DNA of 64,000 nt from Pseudomonadota bacterium (GTDB lineage Bacteria > Pseudomonadota > Alphaproteobacteria > Acetobacterales > Acetobacteraceae), in the NCBI GenBank assembly GCA_021845595.1, contig JAJZVV010000013.1:45530-109529 (forward strand), in the 5' to 3' direction. The notes under the pieces were generated by a model. It was not told the DNA's origin, made no database searches, and worked only from the letters and a program-made list of their open reading frames with translations. Position numbers and translations under genes: made by a program. Positions 1-9,335 of this stretch are shown in pieces. Within the stretch, counting starts at the first letter, position 1; each line of letters starts with the position of its first letter.

Positions 1-1
1 C

Positions 2-601
2 ATGATGCTCTACCAGGACCGGCTCTCGGCGCTGATCAACCTGCTCGCGCTGCACGCACTCGTTCTCTCCCTCGCCGTCGCCTGGCAGGCGTGGATCCAG
101 AACGCGCCGGAACTGATCATCACCGCCGCGACCGCGCTCGGGTTCAAGGCGATCGCGATTCCGGTGGCGCTGCAGCGGATGATCAAGCGGCTCGGCATCC
201 ATCGCGAGATCGAGCCCGTCGTCGGCATCAGCGCCACCATGCTCGCCGGCATCGGGCTGGTGGCGCTGGCGCTGGTGGTGATGCTGCGCACCACCGCCTC
301 CGCCGCGCCGCTGGCGCGCGAGGATATCGCGCTGGCGCTGTCGGTGATCCTGCTCGGCATGCTGATCATGGTCACGCGCCGCAACGCGGTGAGCCAGGTC
401 GCCGGCTTCATGTCGCTGGAGAACGGCCTCGTTCTCGCCGCCACCGGCGCGCAGGGCATGCCGCTGGTGGTGGAGATCAGCGTCGCCTTCTCCATCCTCA
501 TCGCCTTCATCGTCATCGGCATTTTCCTCTTCCGCATCCGCGAGCGCTTCGACACGGTCGAGGTCCAGGCGCTCGACCAGTTCCGCGGCGAGCGGCGATG
601 A
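2..601 (+). CDS. hyfE: Hydrogenase-4 subunit E-like membrane protein (5' end probably outside window)
   Basis: Small, very hydrophobic protein of about 199 residues from the first ATG, with six or so membrane segments. It resembles HyfE, the NuoK-like membrane subunit of hydrogenase-4 and formate hydrogenlyase-2 complexes. The conserved motif around residues 140-150 (GFMSLENG) matches the HyfE/NuoK conserved glutamate helix. The ATG at position 2 lies on the window edge. HyfE proteins are usually a little longer (about 215 residues) and begin with one more hydrophobic stretch, so the true start is probably upstream. Its stop overlaps the ATG of the next gene (ATGA), which indicates translational coupling inside one operon. 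Confidence 0.85.
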   Translation: MMLYQDRLSALINLLALHALVLSLAVAWQAWIQNAPELIITAATALGFKAIAIPVALQRMIKRLGIHREIEPVVGISATMLAGIGLVALALVVMLRTTASAAPLAREDIALALSVILLGMLIMVTRRNAVSQVAGFMSLENGLVLAATGAQGMPLVVEISVAFSILIAFIVIGIFLFRIRERFDTVEVQALDQFRGERR

Positions 602-2046
602 CCGCGCTGGCGCCGATCGCGATGCAGTCGCTGCTGGCGACGCCGGCGCTCGCCGCCGCGCTGCTCGCCGTCCTGCCCGGCTACCGCGCCGCGGCGCGGC
701 TGAACATCGCCGCCAGCCTGCTCTCGCTGCTCGCCGCGCTGCTGCTGCTCGGCGCCCGGCCGGCGCCGAGCCCGCTGTTTCTCGTCGATGATCTCAACAT
801 CGTTTTTCTCGTCCTCAACAGCTTCGTCGGCCTCACCACCAGCGTCTTCAGTGCCTCGTATATCGGCCACGAGCTGGAGACCGGGCATCTCACCCGCACC
901 CATCTGCGCTTCTACCACGCCATCTACCAGGTGATGATGTTCGGCATGAACCTCGCGCTCATCGCCAACAGCATCGGGCTGATGTGGGTCGGCGTCGAAC
1001 TCGCGACCCTGTCCACGGTGGTGATGGTCGGCATCTACCGCACGCACGCGGCGATCGAGGCGGCGTGGAAATATTTCATCCTCGGCAGCGTCGGCATCGC
1101 GCTGGCGCTGTTCGGCACCATCCTCGTCTATCTCGCCGCGCGCCCGGTGCTCGGGACCGGTGTGCCGGCAATGGAATGGACGCTGCTGGTGCGCAAATCC
1201 GGCGCGCTGGAGCCGGCGCTGCTCAACGTCGCCTTCGTCTTTCTGCTGCTCGGCTACGGCACCAAGGTCGGGCTGGTGCCGCTGCACGCCTGGCTGCCGG
1301 ACGCGCACGCCGAGGGCCCGACGCCGATTTCCGCCGTGCTCTCCGGCCTGCTCCTCAACGTCGCGCTCTACGCGCTGCTGCGCTTCAAGATCCTGCTCGC
1401 CGGCAACCGGGGCACGGTGGATCCGGGCGTGCTGATGGCCGCCCTCGGCCTGCTCTCGGTGCTGTTCGCCGCGCTGATGCTCTACCGCCGGCGCGACATC
1501 AAGCGCCTGTTCGCCTATTCCTCGATCGAGCACATGGGCATCATCGTCTTCGCCTTCGGCATGGGCGGGCCGCTGGCGAATTTTGCCGGGCTGCTGCAGA
1601 TGACGCTGCACAGCCTGACGAAATCGGCGATCTTCTTCTCCGTCGGCCACACCGCGCAGGTGAAGGGCACGCAGCGCATATCCGAGATCGGCGGGCTGAC
1701 GGCGAGCCATCCGCTGCTCGGCTGGAGCCTCGTCGCCGGCGTCGCGGCCATCGCCGGGCTGCCGCCGTTCGGCATTTTCATGAGCGAGTTCCTCATCGTC
1801 AGCACGACCTTCGCGCGCGGTCCGTTCCTCGCCGCCGCGCTCGCCCTCGGGCTGCTGGTCGCCTTCGGCGCGCTGCTGACGCGTCTCGCCTCGGTCGCCT
1901 TCGGCGCGCCGCGCGGCCCGGTCGGGCCGGTCAAGGCCTCCTACGTGCCGAGCTTCGCCCATCTCGGCCTGGTGCTCGGAGCCGGCATCTATCTGCCGCC
2001 GCCGCTGGTCGCCTGGTTCCAGCACGTCGCCGTGCTGCTCGGCTGA
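598..2046 (+). CDS. hyfF: Hydrogenase-4 subunit F-like proton-translocating antiporter subunit
   Basis: 482-residue polytopic membrane protein of the NuoL/M/N-Mrp antiporter family, closest in type to HyfF. The residues expected in the proton channel are present: Glu134 in the helix 5 motif (VGVELATLS), Lys223 in GYGTKVGLVPLHAWLPDAH, and Lys342 in HSLTKSAIFF. In this family they carry protons across the membrane. The start ATG overlaps the upstream stop. Length and motifs look intact, so the proton-pumping half of the complex should be functional even though the partner 'large subunit' lacks a NiFe site. Confidence 0.9.
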   Translation: MTALAPIAMQSLLATPALAAALLAVLPGYRAAARLNIAASLLSLLAALLLLGARPAPSPLFLVDDLNIVFLVLNSFVGLTTSVFSASYIGHELETGHLTRTHLRFYHAIYQVMMFGMNLALIANSIGLMWVGVELATLSTVVMVGIYRTHAAIEAAWKYFILGSVGIALALFGTILVYLAARPVLGTGVPAMEWTLLVRKSGALEPALLNVAFVFLLLGYGTKVGLVPLHAWLPDAHAEGPTPISAVLSGLLLNVALYALLRFKILLAGNRGTVDPGVLMAALGLLSVLFAALMLYRRRDIKRLFAYSSIEHMGIIVFAFGMGGPLANFAGLLQMTLHSLTKSAIFFSVGHTAQVKGTQRISEIGGLTASHPLLGWSLVAGVAAIAGLPPFGIFMSEFLIVSTTFARGPFLAAALALGLLVAFGALLTRLASVAFGAPRGPVGPVKASYVPSFAHLGLVLGAGIYLPPPLVAWFQHVAVLLG

Positions 2047-2055
2047 GGGGGTCCG

Positions 2056-3564
2056 GTGCCGATCTTTCCCGAACTGCGCACCGCCGTCCGGGTCGAGACC
2101 CAGAACCCGTGGCCGCGGTTTCTCGTCGACATCGCCTCATGGCGCCTCGCCGGGGCCGAACTCGCCGCCGGACGCTGGACGCTGCTCGGGCTCTGGGGCG
2201 AGGCGGACACGGTGCACATGGCGGTGCTGCGCGGCCAGAACGAGGCCATCGGTGTCCTCAGCCTGCCCTGCGCCGACCGGCGGTTCCCCGCCCTGGGCGC
2301 GCGGCACACGCCGGCGATCCGGCTGGAGCGGGCGGCGCAGGACCTGTTCGGGCTCGTCGCCGAGGGTCTGCCGGATGCGCGGCCATGGCTCGATCACGGC
2401 GCCTGGGGCGTGCGCGCCCCGCTCGGCCGCGCCGAGCCGGTGGCGGAAGCCGCCGCACCCTACCCGTTCCTGCCGGCCGAGGGCGGCGCGCTGCACCAGG
2501 TCGCGGTCGGGCCGGTGCACGCCGGCATCATCGAGCCCGGCCATTTCCGCTTCCACGCCGACGGCGAGACGGTGGTGCGGCTCGAGGAACGGTTCGGCTA
2601 TACCCACAAGGGCACCGAGGCGCTGATGCGGGGCGCGGACCTCGCCCGCGCGGCGCGCCTGGCCGGGCGCGTGTCCGGCGACAGCACGGTGGCCTTCACG
2701 CTCGCCTTCGCCCGCGCCGCGGAAGCCGCGCTCGGCCTCGCCCCACCGCCGCGCGCGGTGTGGCTGCGTGCGCTGATGGCCGAACTCGAGCGCCTCGCCA
2801 ACCATCTCGGCGACGTCGGCGCGATCTGCAACGATGCGTCGTTCGCCATCATGAACGCGCATTGCGCCGTGCTGCGCGAGCGCGTGCTGCGCGCCGCCGC
2901 CGTGGCCTTCGGCCACCGGCTGATGATGGACCGCGTCGCCGTCGGCGGTGTCGCGACCGATCTCGATGCCACCGGCGCCGCCGCCATCACCGCCGTCGTC
3001 GCCGCGGTGCGCCAGCGCTTCCCGCGCCTGGTCGAGCTCTACGACAATACCGCCTCGCTGCAGGACCGCGTCGTCGGCACTGGGCGGCTCGATCCCGCTC
3101 TCGCCCGGCAGTTCGGCTGCGGCGGCTTCGTCGGCCGCGCCTCGGGGCGGGATTTCGACGCGCGGCGCTGGCCCGGCTACCCGCCCTATGGCGATCTGCG
3201 CTTCGACGTGCCGGTGCGCGCGGAGGGCGACGTCAATGCCCGCGTCTGGATCCGCATCGGCGAGATCGAGGCCAGTCTCGGGCTGATCGAGCAGCTGCTG
3301 GCCGGGCTGCCGGCGGGCGAGCTGCGCGCGCCGGCGGCGTTCGGCGCCGAGGCCGAGGGCGTGGCGCTGGTGGAAGGGTTCCGCGGCGATATCCTCGCCT
3401 GGGTGCGGCTGAACGCGGACGGCACCGTCGCCCGGTGCCACCTGCGCGACCCGTCCTGGTTCCACTGGCCGGTGCTGGAGGCGGCGGTGGACGGCAACAT
3501 CGTGGCCGACTTCCCGCTCTGCAACAAATCTTTCAACTGCGCCTATTCCGGTCACGATCTTTAG
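2056..3564 (+). CDS. hyfG: NuoCD-fused hydrogenase large subunit-like protein lacking NiFe ligands (Ehr type)
   Basis: 502 residues. The N-terminal ~150 are NuoC-like (30-kDa subunit) and the rest is NuoD/hydrogenase large subunit-like, the same fusion as HyfG/HycE. The family motif RVCGxC, which supplies two NiFe cysteines, reads RVSGDS at residues 205-210, so both cysteines are serine. The C-terminal DPCxxC motif is replaced by FPLCNKSFNCAYSGHDL (residues 486-502). The protein therefore cannot bind a canonical NiFe centre. This matches the energy-converting hydrogenase-related (Ehr) complexes, whose substrate is unknown. The start is a GTG at 2056, 9 bp after hyfF, with a GAGGGGG stretch just upstream. 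Confidence 0.85.
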   Translation: MPIFPELRTAVRVETQNPWPRFLVDIASWRLAGAELAAGRWTLLGLWGEADTVHMAVLRGQNEAIGVLSLPCADRRFPALGARHTPAIRLERAAQDLFGLVAEGLPDARPWLDHGAWGVRAPLGRAEPVAEAAAPYPFLPAEGGALHQVAVGPVHAGIIEPGHFRFHADGETVVRLEERFGYTHKGTEALMRGADLARAARLAGRVSGDSTVAFTLAFARAAEAALGLAPPPRAVWLRALMAELERLANHLGDVGAICNDASFAIMNAHCAVLRERVLRAAAVAFGHRLMMDRVAVGGVATDLDATGAAAITAVVAAVRQRFPRLVELYDNTASLQDRVVGTGRLDPALARQFGCGGFVGRASGRDFDARRWPGYPPYGDLRFDVPVRAEGDVNARVWIRIGEIEASLGLIEQLLAGLPAGELRAPAAFGAEAEGVALVEGFRGDILAWVRLNADGTVARCHLRDPSWFHWPVLEAAVDGNIVADFPLCNKSFNCAYSGHDL

Positions 3565-3573
3565 GAGCGCGGC

Positions 3574-4095
3574 GTGCGACGAACCCTGCTCGAAGGCCTG
3601 CTGCACCGCCCGCTGAGCGAGCCGCCGCCGGCGCTGGACGCGGCCGAGCTGGAGGCGGTGGCGCAGGCCGTCGGCGTCGCGGCGCGCGCGCGGCTCGGGC
3701 GCAGCCTGTCGATCCGCGAAATCGACGCCGGCTCGTGCAACGGCTGCGAGCTGGAGATCGTCGCGCTCAACAACGCGTTCTATGATCTCGAACGGTTCGG
3801 CCTGCGCTTCGTCGCCTCGCCGCGCCACGCCGACGTGCTGCTGGTCACCGGCCCGGTGACCCACAACATGCGCGCCGCCCTGCTGCGCACCTGGGAAGCG
3901 ACGCCGGACCCGAAATGGGTCGTCGCCGTCGGCGCCTGCGCACACGACGGCGGCGAATTCGCCGGCTCCTACGCCTGCGAGCGCGGCGTCGGTGCCGTGC
4001 TGCCGGTGGACCTGTTCATTCCAGGCTGCCCACCGACGCCGGTCGATCTGCTCAAAGGGCTGCTCGGCCTGCTCAAGCTCTCCGCGCCACGCTGA
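3574..4095 (+). CDS. hyfI: NuoB/HyfI-like 4Fe-4S small subunit
   Basis: 173 residues, NuoB/hydrogenase small subunit (20-kDa) family. Four cysteines fit the single proximal (N2-type) 4Fe-4S cluster: C55 and C58 in SCNGCELE, C122 in GACAHDGG and C152 in PGCPPTP. It should sit at the interface with the large subunit and take or give electrons there. The GTG start at 3574 follows an AGGAG site 9 bp downstream of the large subunit stop. The canonical hyf order has a ferredoxin-like hyfH between G and I, and no such gene is present here. This is the last gene of the operon; it converges on ilvD with only 4 bp between stops. Confidence 0.88.
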   Translation: MRRTLLEGLLHRPLSEPPPALDAAELEAVAQAVGVAARARLGRSLSIREIDAGSCNGCELEIVALNNAFYDLERFGLRFVASPRHADVLLVTGPVTHNMRAALLRTWEATPDPKWVVAVGACAHDGGEFAGSYACERGVGAVLPVDLFIPGCPPTPVDLLKGLLGLLKLSAPR

Positions 4096-4099
4096 CCTC

Positions 4100-5950
4100 T
4101 CAGCGCCGCACCTGCGTCACGTCGCGCACGGCGCCGCGGGCAGCGCTGGTGGTGAGCACGGCGTAGGCCTTCAGCGCCTGCGAGACGACCCGTTCGCGGC
4201 TCGCCGGCTGGTAGGCCGCCGCGCCGCGCGCGCGCATCCGCGCCTCGCGTGCCGCCAGTTCCGCCACGTCCACTGCGAGATGCAGCCGGCGGCCGGGAAT
4301 GTCGATCTCGATCCGGTCGCCGTCCTCGATCAGCGCGATCGGCCCGCCCTCGGCCGCCTCGGGCGAGATGTGTCCGACCGAGAGCCCGGAGCTGCCGCCG
4401 GAGAACCGCCCGTCGGTGATCAGCGCGCAGACCTTCCCGAGTCCCTTGGACTTCAGATAGCTCGTCGGATACAGCATCTCCTGCATCCCCGGCCCGCCCT
4501 TCGGGCCCTCGTAGCGGATCACCACGACCTCGCCCGGCTTCACCTTGTCGCCGAGGATGCCGGCGACCGCGTCCTCCTGGCTCTCGAACACGTGCGCCGG
4601 ACCAGCGAAGACCAGCGACGCGGGATCGACGCCCGCCGTCTTCACGATGGCGCCGTCGCGCGCAATGTTGCCGGTGAGCACGGCGAGCCCGCCATCCTTG
4701 CTGAACGCGTGCGCCACATCGCGGATCACGCCGGCGCTGCGGTCGAGATCGAGCGACTCGTAGCGGTTGGACTGGCTGAACGCCTCGATGCTGCGCACCC
4801 CACCAGGCGCCGCGCGATAGAACTCGGCGACCGACCCGCTGGCATCGGCGCGCACGTCGTAGCGGTCCAGCGCCTCGCCGAGCGTGCGCGTGTGGATGGT
4901 CGGCACGTCGCGATGGATCAGCCCGGCGCGGTCGAGCTCACCCATGATGCCGAGAATGCCGCCGGCGCGATGGACATCCTCGACATGCACGTCCGAGACC
5001 GAGGGCGAGACCTTGCACAGATTGGGCACGCGCCGCGACAGCCGGTCGATGTCGGCCATGGTGAAGTTCACCTCGCCCTCCTGCGCCGCCGCCAGCAGGT
5101 GCAGCACGGTGTTGGTCGAGCCGCCCATGGCGATGTCCAGCGACATCGCGTTCTCGAACGAGGCGAATCCGGCGATGCCACGCGGCAGAGCGGTGGCGTC
5201 GTCCTGCTCGTACCAGCGCCGCGCCAGATCGACGATCAGCCAGCCGGCCTCGACGAACAGCCGGCGCCGGTCGGCGTGGGTGGCGACGACGGTGCCGTTG
5301 CCCGGCAGCGCCAGCCCGAGCGCCTCGGCGAGGCAGTTCATCGAATTGGCGGTGAACATGCCCGAGCAGGAGCCGCAGGTCGGGCAGGCGGAACGCTCCA
5401 TCACCGCGGTCTCGGCGTCGCTCTGCGTCGGGTCGGCGGCGACGACCATGGCGGTGATGAGATCGACGGCGCGCTTGGACGTGCCGTGAATGATCTTGCC
5501 GGCCTCCATCGGACCGCCGGAGACGAACACGGTCGGGATGTTCAGCCGCATCGCCGCCATCAGCATGCCGGGCGTGATCTTGTCGCAGTTGGAAATGCAC
5601 ACGAGCGCGTCGGCGCAGTGCGCGTTCACCATGTATTCGACGGCGTCGGCGATGAGCTCGCGCGAGGGCAGGCTGTAGAGCATGCCGCCGTGGCCCATGG
5701 CGATGCCGTCATCGACGGCGATGGTGTTGAACTCCTTGGCCACGCCGCCGGCCTTGGCGATCTCGCCGGCGACCAGCTGGCCGAGATCCTTGAGATGCAC
5801 GTGGCCCGGCACGAACTGGGTGAAGGAGTTGGCGATGGCGATGATCGGCTTGCCGAAATCCCCCTCGCCCATGCCGGTGGCGCGCCACAGCGCGCGGGCA
5901 CCGGCCATGTTGCGGCCATGGGTCGTGGTGCGGGAACGATACGCGGGCAT
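4100..5950 (-). CDS. ilvD: Dihydroxy-acid dehydratase
   Basis: 616 residues, the same length as the E. coli enzyme. It dehydrates 2,3-dihydroxy-isovalerate and 2,3-dihydroxy-3-methylvalerate to the 2-keto acids in valine and isoleucine synthesis (and, via valine, leucine and pantothenate). The Fe-S ligands align: C122 in NCDKITPG and C195 in [10 protein letters not shown]. The start is the ATG at 5950, with the motif [20 protein letters not shown] typical of the family N-terminus and a GGAG site about 8 bp upstream. An open reading frame continues upstream through queH on the same strand, but it has no family homology. leuCDB and panC in the same window use its downstream products. Confidence 0.97.
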   Translation of the reverse strand: MPAYRSRTTTHGRNMAGARALWRATGMGEGDFGKPIIAIANSFTQFVPGHVHLKDLGQLVAGEIAKAGGVAKEFNTIAVDDGIAMGHGGMLYSLPSRELIADAVEYMVNAHCADALVCISNCDKITPGMLMAAMRLNIPTVFVSGGPMEAGKIIHGTSKRAVDLITAMVVAADPTQSDAETAVMERSACPTCGSCSGMFTANSMNCLAEALGLALPGNGTVVATHADRRRLFVEAGWLIVDLARRWYEQDDATALPRGIAGFASFENAMSLDIAMGGSTNTVLHLLAAAQEGEVNFTMADIDRLSRRVPNLCKVSPSVSDVHVEDVHRAGGILGIMGELDRAGLIHRDVPTIHTRTLGEALDRYDVRADASGSVAEFYRAAPGGVRSIEAFSQSNRYESLDLDRSAGVIRDVAHAFSKDGGLAVLTGNIARDGAIVKTAGVDPASLVFAGPAHVFESQEDAVAGILGDKVKPGEVVVIRYEGPKGGPGMQEMLYPTSYLKSKGLGKVCALITDGRFSGGSSGLSVGHISPEAAEGGPIALIEDGDRIEIDIPGRRLHLAVDVAELAAREARMRARGAAAYQPASRERVVSQALKAYAVLTTSAARGAVRDVTQVRR

Positions 5951-5979
5951 GGCGGTCTCCAGAATGCGGATCGGAAGGA

Positions 5980-6633
5980 TCAGGCGGTGTCGCGGCCGTA
6001 GAACTTGGTGCCGCGGGCGATGCGCTCGCGGCCCTGGGCGAGGCGATGGCGGTTGGAATCGCGCAGCGAGTAGAGGCAGCCGCAATATTCCTGCTGGTAG
6101 AACTGCTCTTCCTTGGCGAGATCCACCATGCGCGCGCTGCCGCCGTCCTTGCGCCAGTTCCAGGTCCAGTAGCTCAGCGCGTCGTGCCGCGCCGCGGCGC
6201 GCTCGCCGGCAGCGTTGATCTGGTTCATGTCCTTCCAGCGCGAGATGCCGAGCGTGCTGGTGAAGACGCTGAACCCGTGCTCCGCGGCGTACAGCGCGCT
6301 GCGCTCGAAGCGCATGTCGAAGCAGGCGGTGCAGCGGGCGCCGCGCTCCGGCTCCCATTCCAGTCCCTTGACGCGCTTGAACCAGGCCTCGGTCTCATAG
6401 TCCAGATCGACGAAGGGCACGCCGAGCCGGGCGGCGAAGCGGATGTTCTCCTCCTTGCGCAGCTCGTATTCGGCGCGGGGGTGGATGTTCGGGTTGTAGA
6501 ACAGGACGGTGAAATCGACGCCCTCGCCCTTCAGCCGCTCCATGATCGGCCCGGCGCAGGGCGCGCAGCACGAGTGCACCAGCACCGCGCGGGCGCCGCC
6601 GGGAACGGCGAAATTCTCGGATCGCTTGGCCAT
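5980..6633 (-). CDS. queH: Epoxyqueuosine reductase QueH
   Basis: 217 residues of the QueH (formerly DUF208) family, which reduces epoxyqueuosine to queuosine in the tRNA wobble position as the non-homologous alternative to QueG. The expected cysteine sets are present: C22/C23/C26 (HSCCAPC), C101/C104 (CTACFDMR) and C184/C186 (CGC). In the family these bind a 4Fe-4S cluster and an adjacent metal. It lies 29 bp upstream of ilvD on the same strand and could share its transcript. Confidence 0.93.
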   Translation of the reverse strand: MAKRSENFAVPGGARAVLVHSCCAPCAGPIMERLKGEGVDFTVLFYNPNIHPRAEYELRKEENIRFAARLGVPFVDLDYETEAWFKRVKGLEWEPERGARCTACFDMRFERSALYAAEHGFSVFTSTLGISRWKDMNQINAAGERAAARHDALSYWTWNWRKDGGSARMVDLAKEEQFYQQEYCGCLYSLRDSNRHRLAQGRERIARGTKFYGRDTA

Positions 6634-6680
6634 GCACTATCCTGCCCCCTGGGTCCGCGCGGGTGCACCCATCGCCGCGC

Positions 6681-7247
6681 CTACGAGACCAGCCGCTGCA
6701 GCAGCGACGGCCCGACGACGAGTGCCGTCGTCACCGCGTTCACCACCACCACCACCGCCGCCGCCGGCAGCCAGGCGAGCGCCAGGCCGTAGCGCACCAG
6801 GAACCCGTGCAGCGCCAGGCCATAGGTTGCGAGCACGGCGAGCAGTGCGTAGGAGGTGGGCCGCGTGGGCGCGCCCAGGACCACCGCGGCGTGCGCTAGC
6901 ACCACCAGGAGCGCCGCCGCCGCCGGGATCGCCCATTGGCACCAGTTGAACGCCACCGCGTAGCGCAGCCACACCGTCTGCCGGCGCCAGAGCACCGCCA
7001 GCGCGTGGGAAAGCACCGGGGGCGCGAGCAGGGCGCAGAGCGTCGCCAGCAGGTCCGCCACCGCCGGCAGCCCGCCGCCATTGGCCAGCATCAGCCCGAG
7101 CCCGACCAGGGGAAAGGCGATCAGCGGTGCCAGGCTGGCGAGGAAGGCGTCCGGGCTGGCCTCGAACCGGGCGAACCCGCGCCGGTCGAAGCGCGCCAGC
7201 GCGACGATGCCGCCGAGCACCCGCAACGCCGCGCCGGGCGCGCTCAC
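6681..7247 (-). CDS. Small polytopic membrane protein, function unknown
   Basis: 188 residues from a GTG at 7247 that overlaps the dapE stop (GTGA), so it is translationally coupled to dapE. I see five to six hydrophobic segments after a short cytoplasmic N-terminus (FDRRGFARFEASPDAFLASL). The overall look is of a Yip1-like or small unannotated membrane family, but I do not recognise it firmly. Its tight coupling to dapD-dapE suggests co-expression with lysine/meso-diaminopimelate synthesis; any role in cell-wall precursor metabolism is inference. Confidence 0.75.
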   Translation of the reverse strand: MSAPGAALRVLGGIVALARFDRRGFARFEASPDAFLASLAPLIAFPLVGLGLMLANGGGLPAVADLLATLCALLAPPVLSHALAVLWRRQTVWLRYAVAFNWCQWAIPAAAALLVVLAHAAVVLGAPTRPTSYALLAVLATYGLALHGFLVRYGLALAWLPAAAVVVVVNAVTTALVVGPSLLQRLVS

Positions 7248-8386
7248 CGGCCCGCCTCCGCGGCCAGGAAGGCCCCGATCACGCCGCGATAGATCCGCGC
7301 CAGCGCGCGCAGCTCCGCCACCGGCACGCGCTCGTCCACCTGGTGCATGGAGCTGCCGACGAGGCCGAACTCCGCCACCGGGCACAGGCCGGCGATGAAC
7401 CGCGCGTCCGAGGTCCCGCCACCGGTATCGAGCCGCGGCGCGATGCCGGTCTCGGCCTCGATCGCGGCGCAGAGCCGCGCTACGGCGGGGCCCGGGCTGG
7501 TGAGGAAGCTCTCGCCGCTGACGCTCACCGCCAGCTCCGCCCGCGGCGCGAACCGGGCCAGCGCCGCGCGCAGCCACTCGGTCAGGCTCACGCCCGAATG
7601 ACGGTCGTTGAACCGGACATTGAGCCGTGCGCTCGCCGCCGCCGGGATGACGTTGCTCGCCGGGTTGCCGACATCGACGCTGGTGATCTGCAGCGTCGAG
7701 GGCTCGAACCAGTCGCTGCCGGCATCGAGCGGCAGGGCGGTGAGCGCGGCGAGCGCGGCGACGAGCCGGTGCACCGGGTTGTCGGCGCGCTGGGGATAGG
7801 CGGTGTGGCCCTGCGTGCCCACGATGCGGATGCGCGCGTTCAGGCTGCCGCGCCGGCCGATCTTCACCACCTCGCCGAGCCGGGCCGGGTTGGTCGGCTC
7901 GCCGACGAGGCAGAAATCCGGCACCTCGCCCGCCGTGCGCATCCACTCCAGCACGCGCGCGGTGCCGTCCACGGCCTCGCCCTCCTCGTCGCCGGTGATC
8001 AGCAGGCTCAGCGAACCCAGGGCCGGGCCGTCCGCGAGGTGGGCCTCGGCGGCGGCGACGAAGGCGGCGATGGCGCCTTTCATGTCGCAGGCGCCGCGGC
8101 CGTAGAGCACATCGTCCTGCACCGTCGCGCCGAACGGGTCGAACCGCCAGGCGCCGTCGCCCGGCGGCACCACGTCGGTATGGCCGGCGAAGCACAGATG
8201 CGGCCCGCCGCTGCCGACGCGGGCATAGAGGTTTTCGACCGCACCGAAGCCGAGCCGCGTCACCGTGAAGCCGAGCCGGGCCAGCTCACCGGCCAGCACC
8301 TCCTGCGCGCCGCCATCGGCGGGCGTCACCGAGGGGCAGCGGATCAGCGCCTGGGCGAGCGGCAGCGGGTCGGGCGAATGCGCCAC
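7244..8386 (-). CDS. dapE: Succinyl-diaminopimelate desuccinylase
   Basis: 380 residues, M20 metallopeptidase family. It hydrolyses N-succinyl-L,L-diaminopimelate to L,L-diaminopimelate and succinate. Metal-binding and catalytic residues are visible: H69 in FAGHTDVVPPGD, D101 in GRGACDMKG and E135/E136 in TGDEEGEA, with the dimerisation-domain motif GTQGHTAYPQRADNP and the C-terminal GGTSDARF. I chose the GTG at 8386, 4 bp after the dapD stop, because the family N-terminus (LAQALIRCPSVTP) follows directly. A longer ATG start at 8440 lies inside dapD. Confidence 0.95.
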   Translation of the reverse strand: MAHSPDPLPLAQALIRCPSVTPADGGAQEVLAGELARLGFTVTRLGFGAVENLYARVGSGGPHLCFAGHTDVVPPGDGAWRFDPFGATVQDDVLYGRGACDMKGAIAAFVAAAEAHLADGPALGSLSLLITGDEEGEAVDGTARVLEWMRTAGEVPDFCLVGEPTNPARLGEVVKIGRRGSLNARIRIVGTQGHTAYPQRADNPVHRLVAALAALTALPLDAGSDWFEPSTLQITSVDVGNPASNVIPAAASARLNVRFNDRHSGVSLTEWLRAALARFAPRAELAVSVSGESFLTSPGPAVARLCAAIEAETGIAPRLDTGGGTSDARFIAGLCPVAEFGLVGSSMHQVDERVPVAELRALARIYRGVIGAFLAAEAGR

Positions 8387-8390
8387 CGGA

Positions 8391-9230
8391 TCAGTCGCGC
8401 AGCAGCTCGTTGATGGAGGTCTTCTCGCGCGTGCGGGCATCGACGCGCTTGACGATCACCGCGCAGGCAAGCGCCGGGCCGGGAGTGCCATCCGGCAGCG
8501 GCCGGCCGGGCAGGCTGCCCGGCACCACCACCGCGTAGGCCGGCACGCGGCCCTGGAAGACCTCGCCGCTGGTGCGGTCGATCACCTTGGTCGAGGCGCC
8601 GAGGAACACGCCCATGGACAGCACCGCGCCACGCTCCACGATCACCCCCTCCGCCACCTCGGACCGGGCGCCGATGAAGCAATCATCCTCGATGATCACC
8701 GGATTGGCCTGCAGCGGCTCGAGCACCCCGCCGAGCCCGACGCCGCCGCTGATATGGCAGTTGCGCCCGACCTGGGCGCAGCTTCCCACCGTGGACCAGG
8801 TGTCGATCATCGTGCCCTCGCCGACATGGGCGCCGACATTGACGAAGCACGGCATCAGCACCGCGCCCGGGGCGATGTAGGCGGAATGGCGCACCACCGC
8901 GCCGGGCACGGCGCGAAACCCGGCGGCGGCGAACCGCGCCTCGTCCCAGCCGTCGAACTTCATCGCCACCTTGTCGAACACCGGCGCCCCGCCGGCGCCC
9001 GGCATCGGCAGGTTGGGGTGCAGGCGGAAGGAGAGCAGCACCGCCTTCTTCAGCCATTGATGCACGACCCAGCCCGCGCCCGACGGCTCGGCGACGCGCA
9101 CCGCGCCCTCGTCGAGCAGATCGAGCGCGGCGGCGACGGGGGCACGGTCATGGCCCTTGCTCGTCGGCGTCAGCGTCGTGCGCCGCTCCCAGAGCGCGTC
9201 GATGGCGGCGGCGAGGTCGGCAGGGTTCAT
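8391..9230 (-). CDS. dapD: Tetrahydrodipicolinate N-succinyltransferase
   Basis: 279 residues. It transfers succinate from succinyl-CoA to tetrahydrodipicolinate, the step before DapC and DapE in the succinylase lysine pathway. The C-terminal two-thirds is a left-handed beta-helix of hexapeptide repeats (for example the stretch around residues 115-200 with [20 protein letters not shown]). It is the first gene of a dapD-dapE-membrane protein operon. The succinyl-CoA it consumes is made by the sucAB/lpd genes elsewhere in this window. Confidence 0.95.
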   Translation of the reverse strand: MNPADLAAAIDALWERRTTLTPTSKGHDRAPVAAALDLLDEGAVRVAEPSGAGWVVHQWLKKAVLLSFRLHPNLPMPGAGGAPVFDKVAMKFDGWDEARFAAAGFRAVPGAVVRHSAYIAPGAVLMPCFVNVGAHVGEGTMIDTWSTVGSCAQVGRNCHISGGVGLGGVLEPLQANPVIIEDDCFIGARSEVAEGVIVERGAVLSMGVFLGASTKVIDRTSGEVFQGRVPAYAVVVPGSLPGRPLPDGTPGPALACAVIVKRVDARTREKTSINELLRD

Positions 9231-9335
9231 GGCAGCGGGATCCTTGGGGCAAATCGGCGCGGACGATGCAGATCGCCCCGCGCGAAGTCAACGCCGCGAT
9301 CCAGGCATGACCGCGCGGGAGACACCGAACGGTAG

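Noticed and set aside
10..2025. Very long antisense and out-of-frame open frames throughout (600-1400 codons)
   Set aside because: High-GC DNA has few stop codons; these frames are Arg/Ala/Gln-rich, lack domains and mirror the true genes.
2056..3564. Naming the complex a functional NiFe hydrogenase
   Set aside because: The NiFe cysteines are absent (RVSGDS and FPLCNKSF), so hydrogen activity is not supported.
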